A stretch of 64,000 nt of DNA, taken from assembly GCF_001905465.1 (NCBI RefSeq), contig NZ_LISX01000023.1, positions 1 through 64,000 of the forward strand, read 5' to 3'. Every line of letters starts with the position of its first letter. Within the stretch, counting starts at the first letter, position 1. Source of the stretch: Kitasatospora sp. CB01950 (GTDB lineage Bacteria; Actinomycetota; Actinomycetes; Streptomycetales; Streptomycetaceae). A program made the translations under genes and the position numbers. Positions 7,864 through 16,012 of this stretch are shown in pieces. The notes under the pieces were generated by a model. The model was given only the letters and a program-made list of their open reading frames with translations. It did no database searches and was not told the origin of the DNA.

Positions 7864-8720
7864 CCCGGGGCGAACTGCTGGTCGTGCGCGCCGGGTTCGG
7901 CGCCACCGTGCAGGACCTCGGACGCCCGGGACTGGCCGCACTCGGCGTCGGCCGGGCCGGGGCCGCCGACCGCGACGCACTGCGCCTCGCCAACCGCCTG
8001 GTCGGCAACCCCGAGGACGCCGCCGGCCTCGAAGCCCCCATGGGCGGCATCGAACTGGCCTTCCCGCACACCACCACCTGCGCCCTCACCGGCGCCGACT
8101 GCCCGGCCTGGATCGACGACCGCCCCGCCGCCGGCCGCACCCCGCTGCGCGTCCCCGCCGGCGCCCGGCTGCGCCTCGGCACCCCCACCCGGGGCCTGCG
8201 GGTCTACCTCGCCGTCCGCGGCGGCCTCGACGTCCCCGCCGTGCTCGGCTCCCGCGCCACCGACACCCTCGCCGGGATCGGCCCCGACCGGCTGACGGTC
8301 GGCCAACTGCTGCCGGTCGGCGACGCCGCCACCGGCTGGCCCACCGCCGACCACGCCCCGCGGCCCGCCCCCGCCGACCGCACCGTGCTGCACGTCCTGC
8401 CCGGCCCGCGCGACGACTGGTTCACCGCCGACGCGCTGCGCACCCTGCTCACCGAGCCGTACACCGTCACCCCCGACAGCGACCGCGTGGGCATGCGCCT
8501 GGACGGGCCCGCGCTGGAGCGGGCCCGCGGCGGCGAACTGCCCTCCGAGGGCATGGTCGGCGGGGCGCTGCAGGTGCCGCCGTCCGGGCGGCCGATCCTG
8601 TTCCTGGCCGACCACCCCGTCACCGGCGGGTACCCCGTCATCGCGGTGGTCCGCCGCGCCGACCTCGGGGCCGCCGCCCAGGCCCGGTCCGGAGACACGC
8701 TGCACTTCCGCCTCGCGTGA
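7860..8720 (+). CDS. pxpC: 5-oxoprolinase subunit C (KipA family)
   Basis: The 286-residue protein is the biotin-dependent-carboxylase-like PxpC/KipA subunit, the usual partner of PxpB. Recognisable parts are the N-terminal GFGATVQDLGRPG motif, LPGPRDDWFT in the middle, RVGMRLDGP and the C-terminal SEGMVGGALQVPPSGRPI and HPVTGGYPVIAVV blocks. It starts inside the pxpB stop codon, so the two are translationally coupled and should form a complex. PxpC converges with the VWA gene, leaving only 13 bases between their stop codons, without an obvious terminator. Confidence 0.95.
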   Translation: MTRGELLVVRAGFGATVQDLGRPGLAALGVGRAGAADRDALRLANRLVGNPEDAAGLEAPMGGIELAFPHTTTCALTGADCPAWIDDRPAAGRTPLRVPAGARLRLGTPTRGLRVYLAVRGGLDVPAVLGSRATDTLAGIGPDRLTVGQLLPVGDAATGWPTADHAPRPAPADRTVLHVLPGPRDDWFTADALRTLLTEPYTVTPDSDRVGMRLDGPALERARGGELPSEGMVGGALQVPPSGRPILFLADHPVTGGYPVIAVVRRADLGAAAQARSGDTLHFRLA

Positions 8721-8733
8721 ATCCCCGGCGGCC

Positions 8734-10068
8734 TCAACCCAGTTGGACCACCCGCGCCCAGTCCGGCGGCGGGTCCGGCCGGTAGTAGTGCGGATCGTCC
8801 TCGTCGACGACGGTGGTCCGGCGGAACAGGCCGATCACCGTCCGGCACGGCGGCCGGCGGGAGGGCCACGCGGTCTGGCCGTCCGTCAGCGCGACCACCA
8901 CGTCCGGGGACGGGCACAGCCGCATCGCCGCCGCGAAGCCCTCCCGGAGGTCGGTGCCGCCACCGCCGACCAGCGCCAACTCGCCGACACCGCCGATGCG
9001 TTGGATCTGCTGGGCGGCGGCGTCGCAGGAGACCACCGACAGCAGCTCGCGCCGTCCGTCGAGGGTGCGGGCGATCGCGGCGATCTCCAGCAGCGCGGTG
9101 CCCAGCTCCCGGTCGCTGACCGAGCCCGAGGTGTCCACCACCACGGCCACGCGCGGGAGTTGGCGGCGCAGCGCGGGCAGCACGATGCCCGGCAGCGCGG
9201 TGGCGCGGCGCGCGGGGCGGCCGTAGGTGTAGTCGGAGCCCGCGCCCGCGCCGGCCACCGCGGAGCGGACCGCCGCGCCGAGCAACTCACGCCAGGGCTG
9301 CGGCGGATGGAACGCCTCGCGGGCCCAGCGCCGCCACCCCTCGGGGGTGCTGCCCGGCCGGCCGAGGATGCTCTCGGCGACCCGGAACCGAACCAGGTCG
9401 CGCTCGTGCTCCCGGAGCGTCCGCGCTTCCGCCGGGCCGAGGTCCCACTCGCGGTCCAGGCCGTCCGCGCCGCTGCCGCACTCCAGCCAGCCGACCGCGT
9501 CGCTGTGCACGCCGAGCGTGAACCGCGGCAGGTAGTCCTCCATCAGCAGGTTCGGAGGCAGGCCGAGGCTCTCCGGGTAGACCGCGTCCGCCGGCTTGAC
9601 CAGGCCGTCGCCGTACACGTCGTCGTTGATCTCGCAGTCCGCCGCGAGGTTGATCCGCAGCCGGTCCTGCGGCCCGTCGAGGTTGTGCTTGCGCATCGCC
9701 CGGTCGCCGCGCCGGGCGTGGTCGCGCAGCAGGTGGGAGACCTCGTGGACCCAGATCGAGGCGAGTTCCTCCTCCGGGCGGGCGGCCACGAACGCGGGCG
9801 AGACGTAGCAGCGCCAGTACCGGTCCACGGCCATGGTCGGCACCCGCTGCGACTCGACGACGTGCATCGCGAACAGCGCGGTGGCCAGGAACGGCCGGGC
9901 GCGCACCGCCAGCAGGCGGGCCGCGTAGAGCTTCTCCAGGTCCAGCGGCGGGCCGGCCGGGCGGGACGGGCCCGGCCGCGCGGGGGCGGGCCCCCGGAGA
10001 GGCGGGACGGGCCGCGGGCGAGGTGCCGGGCGGTGTGCCGGGCGGGGTGTGCTCTGCGGGGTGTTCAT
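8734..10068 (-). CDS. VWA-like protein with zinc-metallopeptidase-type N-terminal domain
   Basis: The 444-residue protein has a Pro/Arg-rich disordered N-terminus (1-45), a domain with the metallopeptidase-like signature WVHEVSHLLRDH (an HExxH variant, HEVSH) near residues 110-121, and a C-terminal VWA-like domain (about 300-444) with VVVDTSGSVSD as the metal-site DxSxS and VVALTDGQTAW. This matches the DUF2201 VWA-like architecture. Its start overlaps the stop of the upstream MoxR-type ATPase by four bases. MoxR/VWA pairs usually act as chaperone or metal-insertion modules; the client here is unknown. Confidence 0.88.
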   Translation of the reverse strand: MNTPQSTPRPAHRPAPRPRPVPPLRGPAPARPGPSRPAGPPLDLEKLYAARLLAVRARPFLATALFAMHVVESQRVPTMAVDRYWRCYVSPAFVAARPEEELASIWVHEVSHLLRDHARRGDRAMRKHNLDGPQDRLRINLAADCEINDDVYGDGLVKPADAVYPESLGLPPNLLMEDYLPRFTLGVHSDAVGWLECGSGADGLDREWDLGPAEARTLREHERDLVRFRVAESILGRPGSTPEGWRRWAREAFHPPQPWRELLGAAVRSAVAGAGAGSDYTYGRPARRATALPGIVLPALRRQLPRVAVVVDTSGSVSDRELGTALLEIAAIARTLDGRRELLSVVSCDAAAQQIQRIGGVGELALVGGGGTDLREGFAAAMRLCPSPDVVVALTDGQTAWPSRRPPCRTVIGLFRRTTVVDEDDPHYYRPDPPPDWARVVQLG

Positions 10069-11282
10069 CGGCGGCCCGCGGCAGCGGCGGGGACCCGGGC
10101 GGCGGCGCGGTCGGCACGCCGGGACAGCTCCAGCGCTCCGGCGAACCGCTCGATCAACTCCGGTACCTCCCAGTCGTGTTGACGCAGCGATGCGAGCGTG
10201 GTGACGGGCACCAGCAGGACGTCCGGGCTGCCGGTTCGTAGCGCCCGGGCCATCAACGTCCAGGCGGCGTCCCAGCGTTGGCGGGTCGGGCGGGAGCGGA
10301 CGGCGGCGACCACGGCGTCCAGCGCGGTCTGCCGGAGGTCGCCGCGTTCGGGCAGGGCGGCGCCGTCCGGGTCGGCTAGCAGGTCCTCGGGTGCGGGCAG
10401 GTCCATCCGGTCGACGGTGGCCATCAGTTCGAGACCCGGCCCGTCGCCGACCGTGCCGCGCACCAGCATCGACAGCACCTCGCGGGAGGAGCCGGCGGCC
10501 GAGCCGAACGCCAGCAGCCGCACCGTCATCTCCCAACTGCGAGGCGACGGCCAGGCCTTGCCGCGCCGGGTCTCGGCGGTGGGCAGCCGGTGGGTCAGCT
10601 CGGGCCGCACCGTCAGCAGGTCGCACACCGCGCGGCGGGCGAACTTGACGGCGGCGGGCAGGCGTTCGGCATCCAGCCGGGGCAGTTCGGCGCGCGGCCA
10701 CACTCCGCCGAGCCCGCGCACCACGACCTCCGGGTCGTGCACCCAGTCCAGGTGGACGAAGCGGTTGGCCAGCGGCGCGCTCAGCTCCCAGCCGTCGGCC
10801 GCCGAGCCGCGCGGGTTGGCCGCTGCCACGATCCGGACGCCCGGCGGGAGTTGGAGCGCCCCGATGCGGCGCTCCAGCACCAGGCGCAGCAGCGCCGCCT
10901 GCACGGCGGGCGGGGCGGTGGACAGCTCGTCGAGGAACAGCAGCCCGCGGCCCTGCCGGACCAGGCGCACCGCCCAGTCCGGCGGCGCGAGCGGGACGCC
11001 CTCGGTGGCCGGATCCGCGCCGATCACCGGCAGGCCGGAGAAGTCGGACGGCTCGTGCACGCTGGCGATCACGGTGGTGAGCGGCAGGTCGAGTTCGGCG
11101 GCGAGCTGGTTGAGCGCGGAGGTCTTGCCGATGCCGGGCTCACCCCACAGCAAAACAGGAGAGTTGGCGGCGACGGCGAGGGTCAGGGCCTCGATCCGGA
11201 GGTCCTGGCGGGGTTCGGTGGCGGACTCGGCGAGGAGGGCCAACAGGCGGTCGGAGACGGCGAGTTGAGCGGTGGAAGGCAT
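10065..11282 (-). CDS. MoxR-type AAA+ ATPase
   Basis: The 405-residue protein is an AAA+ ATPase with Walker A GEPGIGKT near residue 46, Walker B LLFLDEL near 115 and sensor-type motif AAANP near 152. Together with the overlapping downstream VWA gene this is a MoxR-VWA pair, a class of ATP-driven chaperone that remodels or activates a partner complex. The ATG at 11280-11282 lies 59 bases downstream of the stop of the zinc-ribbon-like protein gene; all three genes run the same way and probably form one operon. The C-terminal 30 residues are Arg/Ala-rich. Confidence 0.92.
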   Translation of the reverse strand: MPSTAQLAVSDRLLALLAESATEPRQDLRIEALTLAVAANSPVLLWGEPGIGKTSALNQLAAELDLPLTTVIASVHEPSDFSGLPVIGADPATEGVPLAPPDWAVRLVRQGRGLLFLDELSTAPPAVQAALLRLVLERRIGALQLPPGVRIVAAANPRGSAADGWELSAPLANRFVHLDWVHDPEVVVRGLGGVWPRAELPRLDAERLPAAVKFARRAVCDLLTVRPELTHRLPTAETRRGKAWPSPRSWEMTVRLLAFGSAAGSSREVLSMLVRGTVGDGPGLELMATVDRMDLPAPEDLLADPDGAALPERGDLRQTALDAVVAAVRSRPTRQRWDAAWTLMARALRTGSPDVLLVPVTTLASLRQHDWEVPELIERFAGALELSRRADRAAARVPAAAAGRR

Positions 11283-11341
11283 GGGTGATCACCTGGGGAG
11301 GGGAGAGTCGGGGTCCCGGCGCGGCGGGCGCCGGGCGAAGG

Positions 11342-12676
11342 TCAGGACCGGTGCATTCGGGCGCAGCGCGAGCAGATGAGTCGGCGCGGCATGCGGGGAC
11401 GGTGCGGGTGGCCGCCGTCCAGCGGCACCGGCGTGCAGGGGTGTTGGTGGGCGTGGCGCAGCCGGCTCGGGGCGAGCCCGGACCGGTGCAGTGCGGCGAC
11501 GACGCGCTGCTCCTCGTCCTCGGCCAGCCGTTCGGCGAGCGGGCCGTCGGGCAACGGGGTGTCGTCGCCGAGGAGTTGGCGGACGGCGGTGAGCGCGCCG
11601 GACCGGTCGCCGTGCAGCAGGCGCTGCACGATGGCGTCCAGGTTGTCGGGCTGCCGGTGCGCACGGTCGATGGTCTGCAGGCAGGGCAGCGGCGGGCCGC
11701 CGAACGCCAACAGCAGTTCCTCCCGGCGCAGTTGCTCGGGCGGGTGGTCGAGCGGCGTGAGCCGGCCCGCGACCAGCGCCACCCGGTGCCGCTCGCCCCG
11801 GCAGTCCACCAGCAGCGGATCGGCCGCCGTCGGCGGCGCCGCGCGCACCGGACGGTGGTCCGGCACGAGGGCCGCCGCCACCAGCGGGTGCAGGCGGTCG
11901 GCGTCCACCGCCCCCGTGCGCAGCAGCCGCAGGTCGGGCGGCGCCCAGGTGGCGGCGTCCGGGAGCACGGGCAGGCCGCCCGGGTCGCGCAACTCGTGCT
12001 GTCCGACCGCGCCGGTGGCGGGGTCGAGCAGCAGGAAGCGGCGCGCGCCCAGCCGCACCGTGACCGGCGTGTCCGGCGACAGCCCGTCCGCCGCGCGCAG
12101 TAGATCCGCCTCGAACGCCCAAACGATGTTGGGTGATTGATGAACAGTCAAGTGAGCGGTGCGATCGGCGAGTTCAGGGGCGCTTCGGGCGTCCCACAGG
12201 TGTCGGTGCAGGTCGAGGCGGAAACGTGGCTGCGGGCGGGGGACCGCTCCGGGGCCGGCGGTGTGCCACAGGGCCAGGCTCACCCGCTGGTCCGCGGCCG
12301 CCCAGCGGGGAGCGGTGCGGACCACCAGGTGGAACGCGGCCGGCCCGTCCCGCGGGTAGCGCGCCAGGGTGGCGCTCAGCCCCGGCCGCAGCAGGCCGTC
12401 CGGGGCCGTGCGAGGCAGGTGCCAGCGCAGCAGGTCGGGTGCCAAGTGGCGTAGGTCGGTGCGGAGTTGACCGGCGAGGTCGGAACCGAACGCGCGGGCG
12501 ACCGCCCGAACGTCCAGCTCCACGTCGAACCGGGCAGCAGCGCAGGCACCGCCCCAGTCGCCCAGCTCGCGGCGGGCGGTGGCGGTCTCGATCATGGCCG
12601 GGGGGACGGCGAACTGCCGTACGCGGGGCCAGAAACAGGTGCGAGTGTCCTCGTCCATCGGCGAAGTGGTATGCAT
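11342..12676 (-). CDS. Uncharacterised protein of a MoxR-VWA operon, with C-terminal Cys/His cluster
   Basis: I do not recognise a named domain in this 444-residue protein. It is rich in Arg, Leu and Asp, lacks membrane segments and a signal peptide, and ends with an HxHxHPC segment and a CSRC pair (LICSRCARMHRS), which could form a zinc ribbon. It is first in an apparent operon with the MoxR-type ATPase and the VWA protein, so it may be the client or an adaptor. The start is uncertain: the ATG at 12676 is used, a GTG lies two codons upstream, and another ATG lies at 12658. The divergent gap to 12840 would hold its promoter. Confidence 0.75.
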   Translation of the reverse strand: MHTTSPMDEDTRTCFWPRVRQFAVPPAMIETATARRELGDWGGACAAARFDVELDVRAVARAFGSDLAGQLRTDLRHLAPDLLRWHLPRTAPDGLLRPGLSATLARYPRDGPAAFHLVVRTAPRWAAADQRVSLALWHTAGPGAVPRPQPRFRLDLHRHLWDARSAPELADRTAHLTVHQSPNIVWAFEADLLRAADGLSPDTPVTVRLGARRFLLLDPATGAVGQHELRDPGGLPVLPDAATWAPPDLRLLRTGAVDADRLHPLVAAALVPDHRPVRAAPPTAADPLLVDCRGERHRVALVAGRLTPLDHPPEQLRREELLLAFGGPPLPCLQTIDRAHRQPDNLDAIVQRLLHGDRSGALTAVRQLLGDDTPLPDGPLAERLAEDEEQRVVAALHRSGLAPSRLRHAHQHPCTPVPLDGGHPHRPRMPRRLICSRCARMHRS

Positions 12677-12839
12677 CAGCACGCACTTCGGAAGGACGGG
12701 ACCTCCAATCCGTGAGTAGTCATCGCCGGTGATCGTAGCGGGTCCCCGACGTGCTGTCAGCCCCGTTCGGCGGCGGGGCCGTGCGGCGTAGGCTGGACGG
12801 GAGAGCAGAGACGGGGGATCGGGGCGGGAGGAGCACGGC

Positions 12840-13757
12840 GTGACAGGCGGGTGGCGGCGGCCGATTCAAGCGCTGCGGCGGAGGCTGCTGCGGGAGATCA
12901 ACTCCACGGTGCACGGCGCGGAACTGCACCTGGAGCGCTACGACCGGCCGCCCGGCGACCCGGGCCTGTTCGGTGCGGCCAGTGTGGTGTGGCGGGTGCA
13001 CGAGCACCCCGCCGGGATGCTGGTCGGCGGGTTCGCCGCGCTGATGCTCCAGTCACTGCACCCGGTGGCGATGCGCGCCGTCGCCGAACACTCCGACTAC
13101 CGCACCGACCCCACCGGGCGGCTGCACCGCACCGCGCGCTTCGTCTCCACCACCACGCTCGGCTCCTCCGCCGCCGCGGAGGCCGCGATCGCCGGCGTGC
13201 GGAACATCCACCGCTACGTGCGCGGCTTCGACGCGACCGGCCGGCCGTACCGGGCCGACGACCCCGAACTGCTCTGCTGGGTGCACACCGCGGAGGTGTC
13301 CTGCTTCCTTCAGGGGCACCAAGTGTTCGCCGGGAAGCGGAAGTTGAGCGGAGCCGGGTGCGACGCGTACCTGGCGGAGGTGGCGCTGATCGGCGAACTG
13401 CTCGGCGCGGACGGCGTGCCCGACTCGCGTGCCGCGGTGGCCGACTACCTGACCCGGGTGCGGGGCCAACTGCACGCCGGGCCCGAGTCGTTGGAGGTGG
13501 TCGCACTGCTGCGCGGCTTCGGGCGCAGCGGGCGCGAGCGGCTCGCGGTGCGGGTGCTGACGAACGCGGCGATCGGCATCCTGCCCGACTGGGCGCGCAC
13601 GGAACTCGGCATCCGACGCGGTTGGGCGGTGCGACGCCTCTGGGACCGGCCGGTGGCGCGGCTGCTCGGCGCGGTGATGGTGTGGGCGTGCGGCCTGTCG
13701 CCGATCCGCGCGGCGGCCCACGCCCGGGCCCGCGCCGGCGTCCGGGCGGGCGGCTGA
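12840..13757 (+). CDS. Oxygenase MpaB family protein (DUF2236)
   Basis: The 305-residue protein belongs to the MpaB / rubber-oxygenase-type DUF2236 family, whose characterised members (for example latex-clearing protein) are haem-dependent oxygenases. Family landmarks are the SLHPVAMRAV segment, the Arg-Thr-rich RTARFVSTTTLGS stretch followed by IHRYVRG, and the CWVHTAEVSCFLQGHQVF helix with candidate haem-binding histidines. The GTG start at 12840 follows GGGAGGAGC. The substrate cannot be read from the sequence. It is transcribed alone and faces a strong hairpin before the bL37 gene. Confidence 0.88.
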   Translation: MTGGWRRPIQALRRRLLREINSTVHGAELHLERYDRPPGDPGLFGAASVVWRVHEHPAGMLVGGFAALMLQSLHPVAMRAVAEHSDYRTDPTGRLHRTARFVSTTTLGSSAAAEAAIAGVRNIHRYVRGFDATGRPYRADDPELLCWVHTAEVSCFLQGHQVFAGKRKLSGAGCDAYLAEVALIGELLGADGVPDSRAAVADYLTRVRGQLHAGPESLEVVALLRGFGRSGRERLAVRVLTNAAIGILPDWARTELGIRRGWAVRRLWDRPVARLLGAVMVWACGLSPIRAAAHARARAGVRAGG

Positions 13758-13816
13758 CCAGGGGAACGGCGGCGGACGCGGTGGCGGAGACGCGGTAGCG
13801 GCAGCGGGAGCAGCGG

Positions 13817-13863
13817 GAAGCGGCCGCCGCCCGGGGCTGGGGTCCGGGCGTTGCGGCCGCTTC
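13817..13863. terminator. Strong hairpin between MpaB and bL37 genes
   Basis: An 11-bp outer stem (GAAGCGGCCGC / GCGGCCGCTTC) continues into an inner 7-bp stem (CGCCCGG / CCGGGCG). It lies between convergent genes and can serve both. Confidence 0.75.
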
Positions 13864-13912
13864 GGGATCGTCCGTGTGCGGTGCTCGGCACTGCGAGCGA
13901 CGGGCCGGGCCC

Positions 13913-13990
13913 TCAGTACTGGGGCCGACGGCCGTGGTTCGCCTTGTGCCTGGCGCGGGCCTTCTTCTTGCGGCGTCGCTTCGACGACAT
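13913..13990 (-). CDS. Ribosomal protein bL37 (25 residues)
   Basis: This very short gene encodes a 25-residue, strongly basic peptide: a run of Lys/Arg (KRRRKKKARARHK) followed by the signature A-N-H-G-R-R-P near the C-terminus. It matches the small actinobacterial large-subunit protein bL37 first seen in mycobacterial ribosome structures. The ATG at 13988-13990 is preceded by a purine-rich GAGAGGAG site. It is easily missed because larger false frames cover it. The location next to stress and development genes is typical of its monocistronic placement but says nothing specific about regulation. Confidence 0.85.
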   Translation of the reverse strand: MSSKRRRKKKARARHKANHGRRPQY

Positions 13991-14120
13991 GGCCACACTC
14001 TCCTCTCGCGACAGTGGACAACGGCCCCCCGTCCACGGTGCGCCCGTCGCCGCGATGGTGCCAGCCGACGCCAGAGACGCACCATGGAGGGAGGGGGCAC
14101 ACCAAGCCGCGGGAGGCGAG

Positions 14121-14306
14121 ATGTCGCACCACACGCACGGAACCCACGACGCACCGGCCGACGAGTGGCCGCCCACCGAGACCCCGGAGGCCCGGATGAC
14201 GGCGGAGGGCTCGCCGCCGCCGGACGAGAGCGAGAAGACCGCGGCGGACGGCCCCGAGTTCGCCGTCCCCGTCTCCTCGCCGCCGGAGCCCGAGGACGGC
14301 GAGTAG
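14121..14306 (+). CDS. Small acidic protein, unknown function
   Basis: A 61-residue open frame starts at ATG 14121 after GGGAGGCGAG and has almost pure G/C at third codon positions. The peptide begins with a His-rich stretch (MSHHTHGTHD) and is otherwise rich in Pro, Glu and Asp, so it is probably disordered. I do not recognise it. It is divergent from bL37 and upstream of the WhiB-like gene. The gap 14307-14509 holds short CGGCGGAGGC-type repeats and no gene. Confidence 0.55.
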   Translation: MSHHTHGTHDAPADEWPPTETPEARMTAEGSPPPDESEKTAADGPEFAVPVSSPPEPEDGE

Positions 14307-14509
14307 ACGACACGGCGGAGACCACGGCGGACGCGCGAAAGCAGTGCGGCGGAGGCGCGGAGGCGGCCCGGCCCGGACGGAGGCGGTGCGGCGGAGGCAC
14401 CAGACGGCACGGCGGAGGCGTGGAGGCGGTTCGGGCGGCGGATCGCGGTTACACGGACGGCACACCCGTTCGTCCGTTGATCCGCCTGTCCGACCACAAG
14501 GAGCAGTCG

Positions 14510-14803
14510 ATGACCGTGATCTCCCGCCTGCCCGGAGCCGTCGAGGAGGAGTGGGACTGGCAGCTGCAGGGCGCCTGCCGGGCCGCCGACTCCCGCCTGT
14601 TCTTCCACCCGTCCGGCGAGCGCGGCCAGGCCCACGACGACCGCGACCGGGCCGCCAAGGCGGTCTGCGCCCGCTGCCCCGTCCGCGAACGCTGCCTGCG
14701 CCACGCGCTCGCCGCCCGGGAACGCTACGGCGTGTGGGGCGGCCGCACCGAGGAGGAGCGGCAGCACATGCTGCGCCGCCGGCGGCGCAACCGCGGCAGG
14801 TGA
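14510..14803 (+). CDS. WhiB-family iron-sulfur regulator, WhiD/WhiB3-like
   Basis: The 97-residue protein has the four cysteines that hold a [4Fe-4S] cluster (Cys23, Cys53, Cys56, Cys62), the turn motif GVWGG and a basic C-terminal tail (RRRRRNRGR) that would bind DNA. The segment WDWQLQGACR and FFHPSGERG place it in the WhiD/WhiB3 branch rather than WhiB or WblA. Members bind the primary sigma factor and act in sporulation or redox responses. The ATG at 14510 follows AAGGAGCAG. It is probably a paralogue of WhiD; I cannot say which from one window. A terminator hairpin follows the stop codon at once. Confidence 0.92.
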   Translation: MTVISRLPGAVEEEWDWQLQGACRAADSRLFFHPSGERGQAHDDRDRAAKAVCARCPVRERCLRHALAARERYGVWGGRTEEERQHMLRRRRRNRGR

Positions 14804-14816
14804 GCGGCGCAGCGAC

Positions 14817-14850
14817 GAAGGCGGCCCCCGTACGCCACGGGGCCGCCTTC
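14817..14850. terminator. Perfect 12-bp hairpin, bidirectional
   Basis: GAAGGCGGCCCC pairs with GGGGCCGCCTTC across a 10-base loop. It lies 13 bases after the WhiB-like stop codon and also faces the converging anti-sigma gene. Confidence 0.85.
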
Positions 14851-14878
14851 GCTGCTACGCGGCTTCGTCGTCCGTGCG

Positions 14879-14953
14879 GAGGCTGCGGGAACGGAGGCTG
14901 CGGGAACGGAGGTTGCGGGAACGGAGGTTGCGGGCGCGGAGGCTACGGGCGCG
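14879..14953. repeat. 15-bp tandem repeat (five copies) containing a stop codon
   Basis: Five contiguous 15-bp units close to GAGGCTGCGGGAACG run from 14879 to 14953. The fifth unit carries a G-to-A change that creates the stop codon (CTA on this strand, 14943-14945) of the minus-strand HATPase gene; the other copies lie just beyond it. The preceding 14851-14878 shows nothing else. Confidence 0.8.
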
Positions 14954-15425
14954 GGGGCTGTGCGAGCAGCCGGGAGGCGTCGATCTCCGCCCAGATGGAC
15001 TTGCCCCGCTGGTGCAGGTCGGCGCCCCAGCGGTCGGCGGTGTGCTGCACGATGTACAGGCCGTGACCGCCGGGGAGGCCGGGGCGGTGCGGGGTGCGCA
15101 GCGCGGGCAGCACGGACGACGTGTCGGAGACTTCGATCCGCAGGCGGGCGGGGGTGGCGTCCAGGACGAGTTCGAGCGGGCCGCCGGCGTGCAGCGTCGC
15201 GTTGCCGACGAGTTCGGCGACCAGCAGCACGACGTCCTCGGCGAGATCGGCATCGGGCGGGGTGGACCACGACCAGTCGGCGAGCGCCTCGGCGGTGAAC
15301 GCGCGGGCCCGGGCCACCGGCCGGGCGACGCCCGCCAGCCGCAGGCGGCGGCGCTGGCCGCCGGGGGGCATGCCCGCGCGGGCGTCCGGGCGGTCGCCGT
15401 CCAGGGTTCCCCGACTGGGCGTCAC
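14943..15425 (-). CDS. HATPase_c anti-sigma factor / serine kinase (RsbW-like)
   Basis: The 160-residue protein is a GHKL-fold ATP-binding protein of the RsbW/SpoIIAB type. The N-box reads VAELVGNATLH and the G-box region GLPGGHGLYIVQHTADRWG. Such proteins bind a SigB/F-type sigma factor and phosphorylate the STAS antagonist. The GTG at 15425 is chosen because GAAGGGAA lies just upstream; a longer frame to 15539 has no ribosome site and its extra residues do not resemble the fold. It follows the STAS gene (101 bases apart) and the sigma-factor gene in the same orientation, so the three form a natural partner-switching set. The stop codon lies in a 15-bp tandem repeat. Confidence 0.88.
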   Translation of the reverse strand: MTPSRGTLDGDRPDARAGMPPGGQRRRLRLAGVARPVARARAFTAEALADWSWSTPPDADLAEDVVLLVAELVGNATLHAGGPLELVLDATPARLRIEVSDTSSVLPALRTPHRPGLPGGHGLYIVQHTADRWGADLHQRGKSIWAEIDASRLLAQPPRP

Positions 15426-15525
15426 GGGCGGGTTCCCTTCGGTCTTGACGGCAGGCTCACGAGTCGGTTTCCCGGCCGTGGCGGGATTATGCCCGGTGGG
15501 GCGGACGGTACGCGGACGGAGGGTC

Positions 15526-15894
15526 TCACCGGTCCGCATCGAGGGCCGCTTCCACCGTGTCGTGGATGGTGAACACGGCTTTCGCGCCGGTCAGTTCGAG
15601 CAGGTGGCGGACCGTCCCGGAGAGCGCCGCCAGCCGGAACGGGAGTTCGGAGTCGGCGGCGGCCATCCTGGTCTGCAGCAGCAGGTTCAGCCCGGACGAG
15701 TCGCAGAACTCGACCTGGCCGAGATCGACCACGAGCGTCCGGGGGCGCTGGGCCAGCAGCCGGTGCAGTGTCGCGCGGGCCGGCTCCAGGGTCTCGATGT
15801 CCAGATCGCCCGACAGCGTGCACACCGCCGCGTTCGACGGCGTGTGCCGCACTTCCACCGCCAGGGGGGCCACGGGTATGTTCTCGGCTGGCAT
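15526..15894 (-). CDS. STAS-domain anti-sigma factor antagonist
   Basis: The 122-residue protein is a single STAS domain. VDLGQVEFCDSSGLNLLLQ at about residues 56-74 contains the DSSG motif whose serine is phosphorylated by the partner kinase; LSGDLDIETLEPAR is the usual N-terminal strand-helix. Unphosphorylated antagonist releases the sigma factor from its anti-sigma. It lies between the sigma-factor gene (118 bases away) and the HATPase gene, both in the same orientation, so the set may switch the sigma factor encoded upstream, though streptomycetes have many such proteins and cross-talk is possible. Confidence 0.9.
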   Translation of the reverse strand: MPAENIPVAPLAVEVRHTPSNAAVCTLSGDLDIETLEPARATLHRLLAQRPRTLVVDLGQVEFCDSSGLNLLLQTRMAAADSELPFRLAALSGTVRHLLELTGAKAVFTIHDTVEAALDADR

Positions 15895-16012
15895 CCTCGT
15901 CCTGTTCCCTCGACCGGTCTGGCTCGACCATACGCACGAGCGGCGCGACGGTCGAGACGGGGGGTCCGGTGGGACGGCATCCGCCCACCGGGCCCCCCGA
16001 GTTGACGAACCG

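Noticed and set aside
14855..15253. Alternative minus-strand frame with Arg/Ser/Leu repeats overlapping the anti-sigma gene
   Set aside because: It has no domain, and its C-terminal repeat is only the translation of the 15-bp DNA repeat; the HATPase frame has all conserved motifs.
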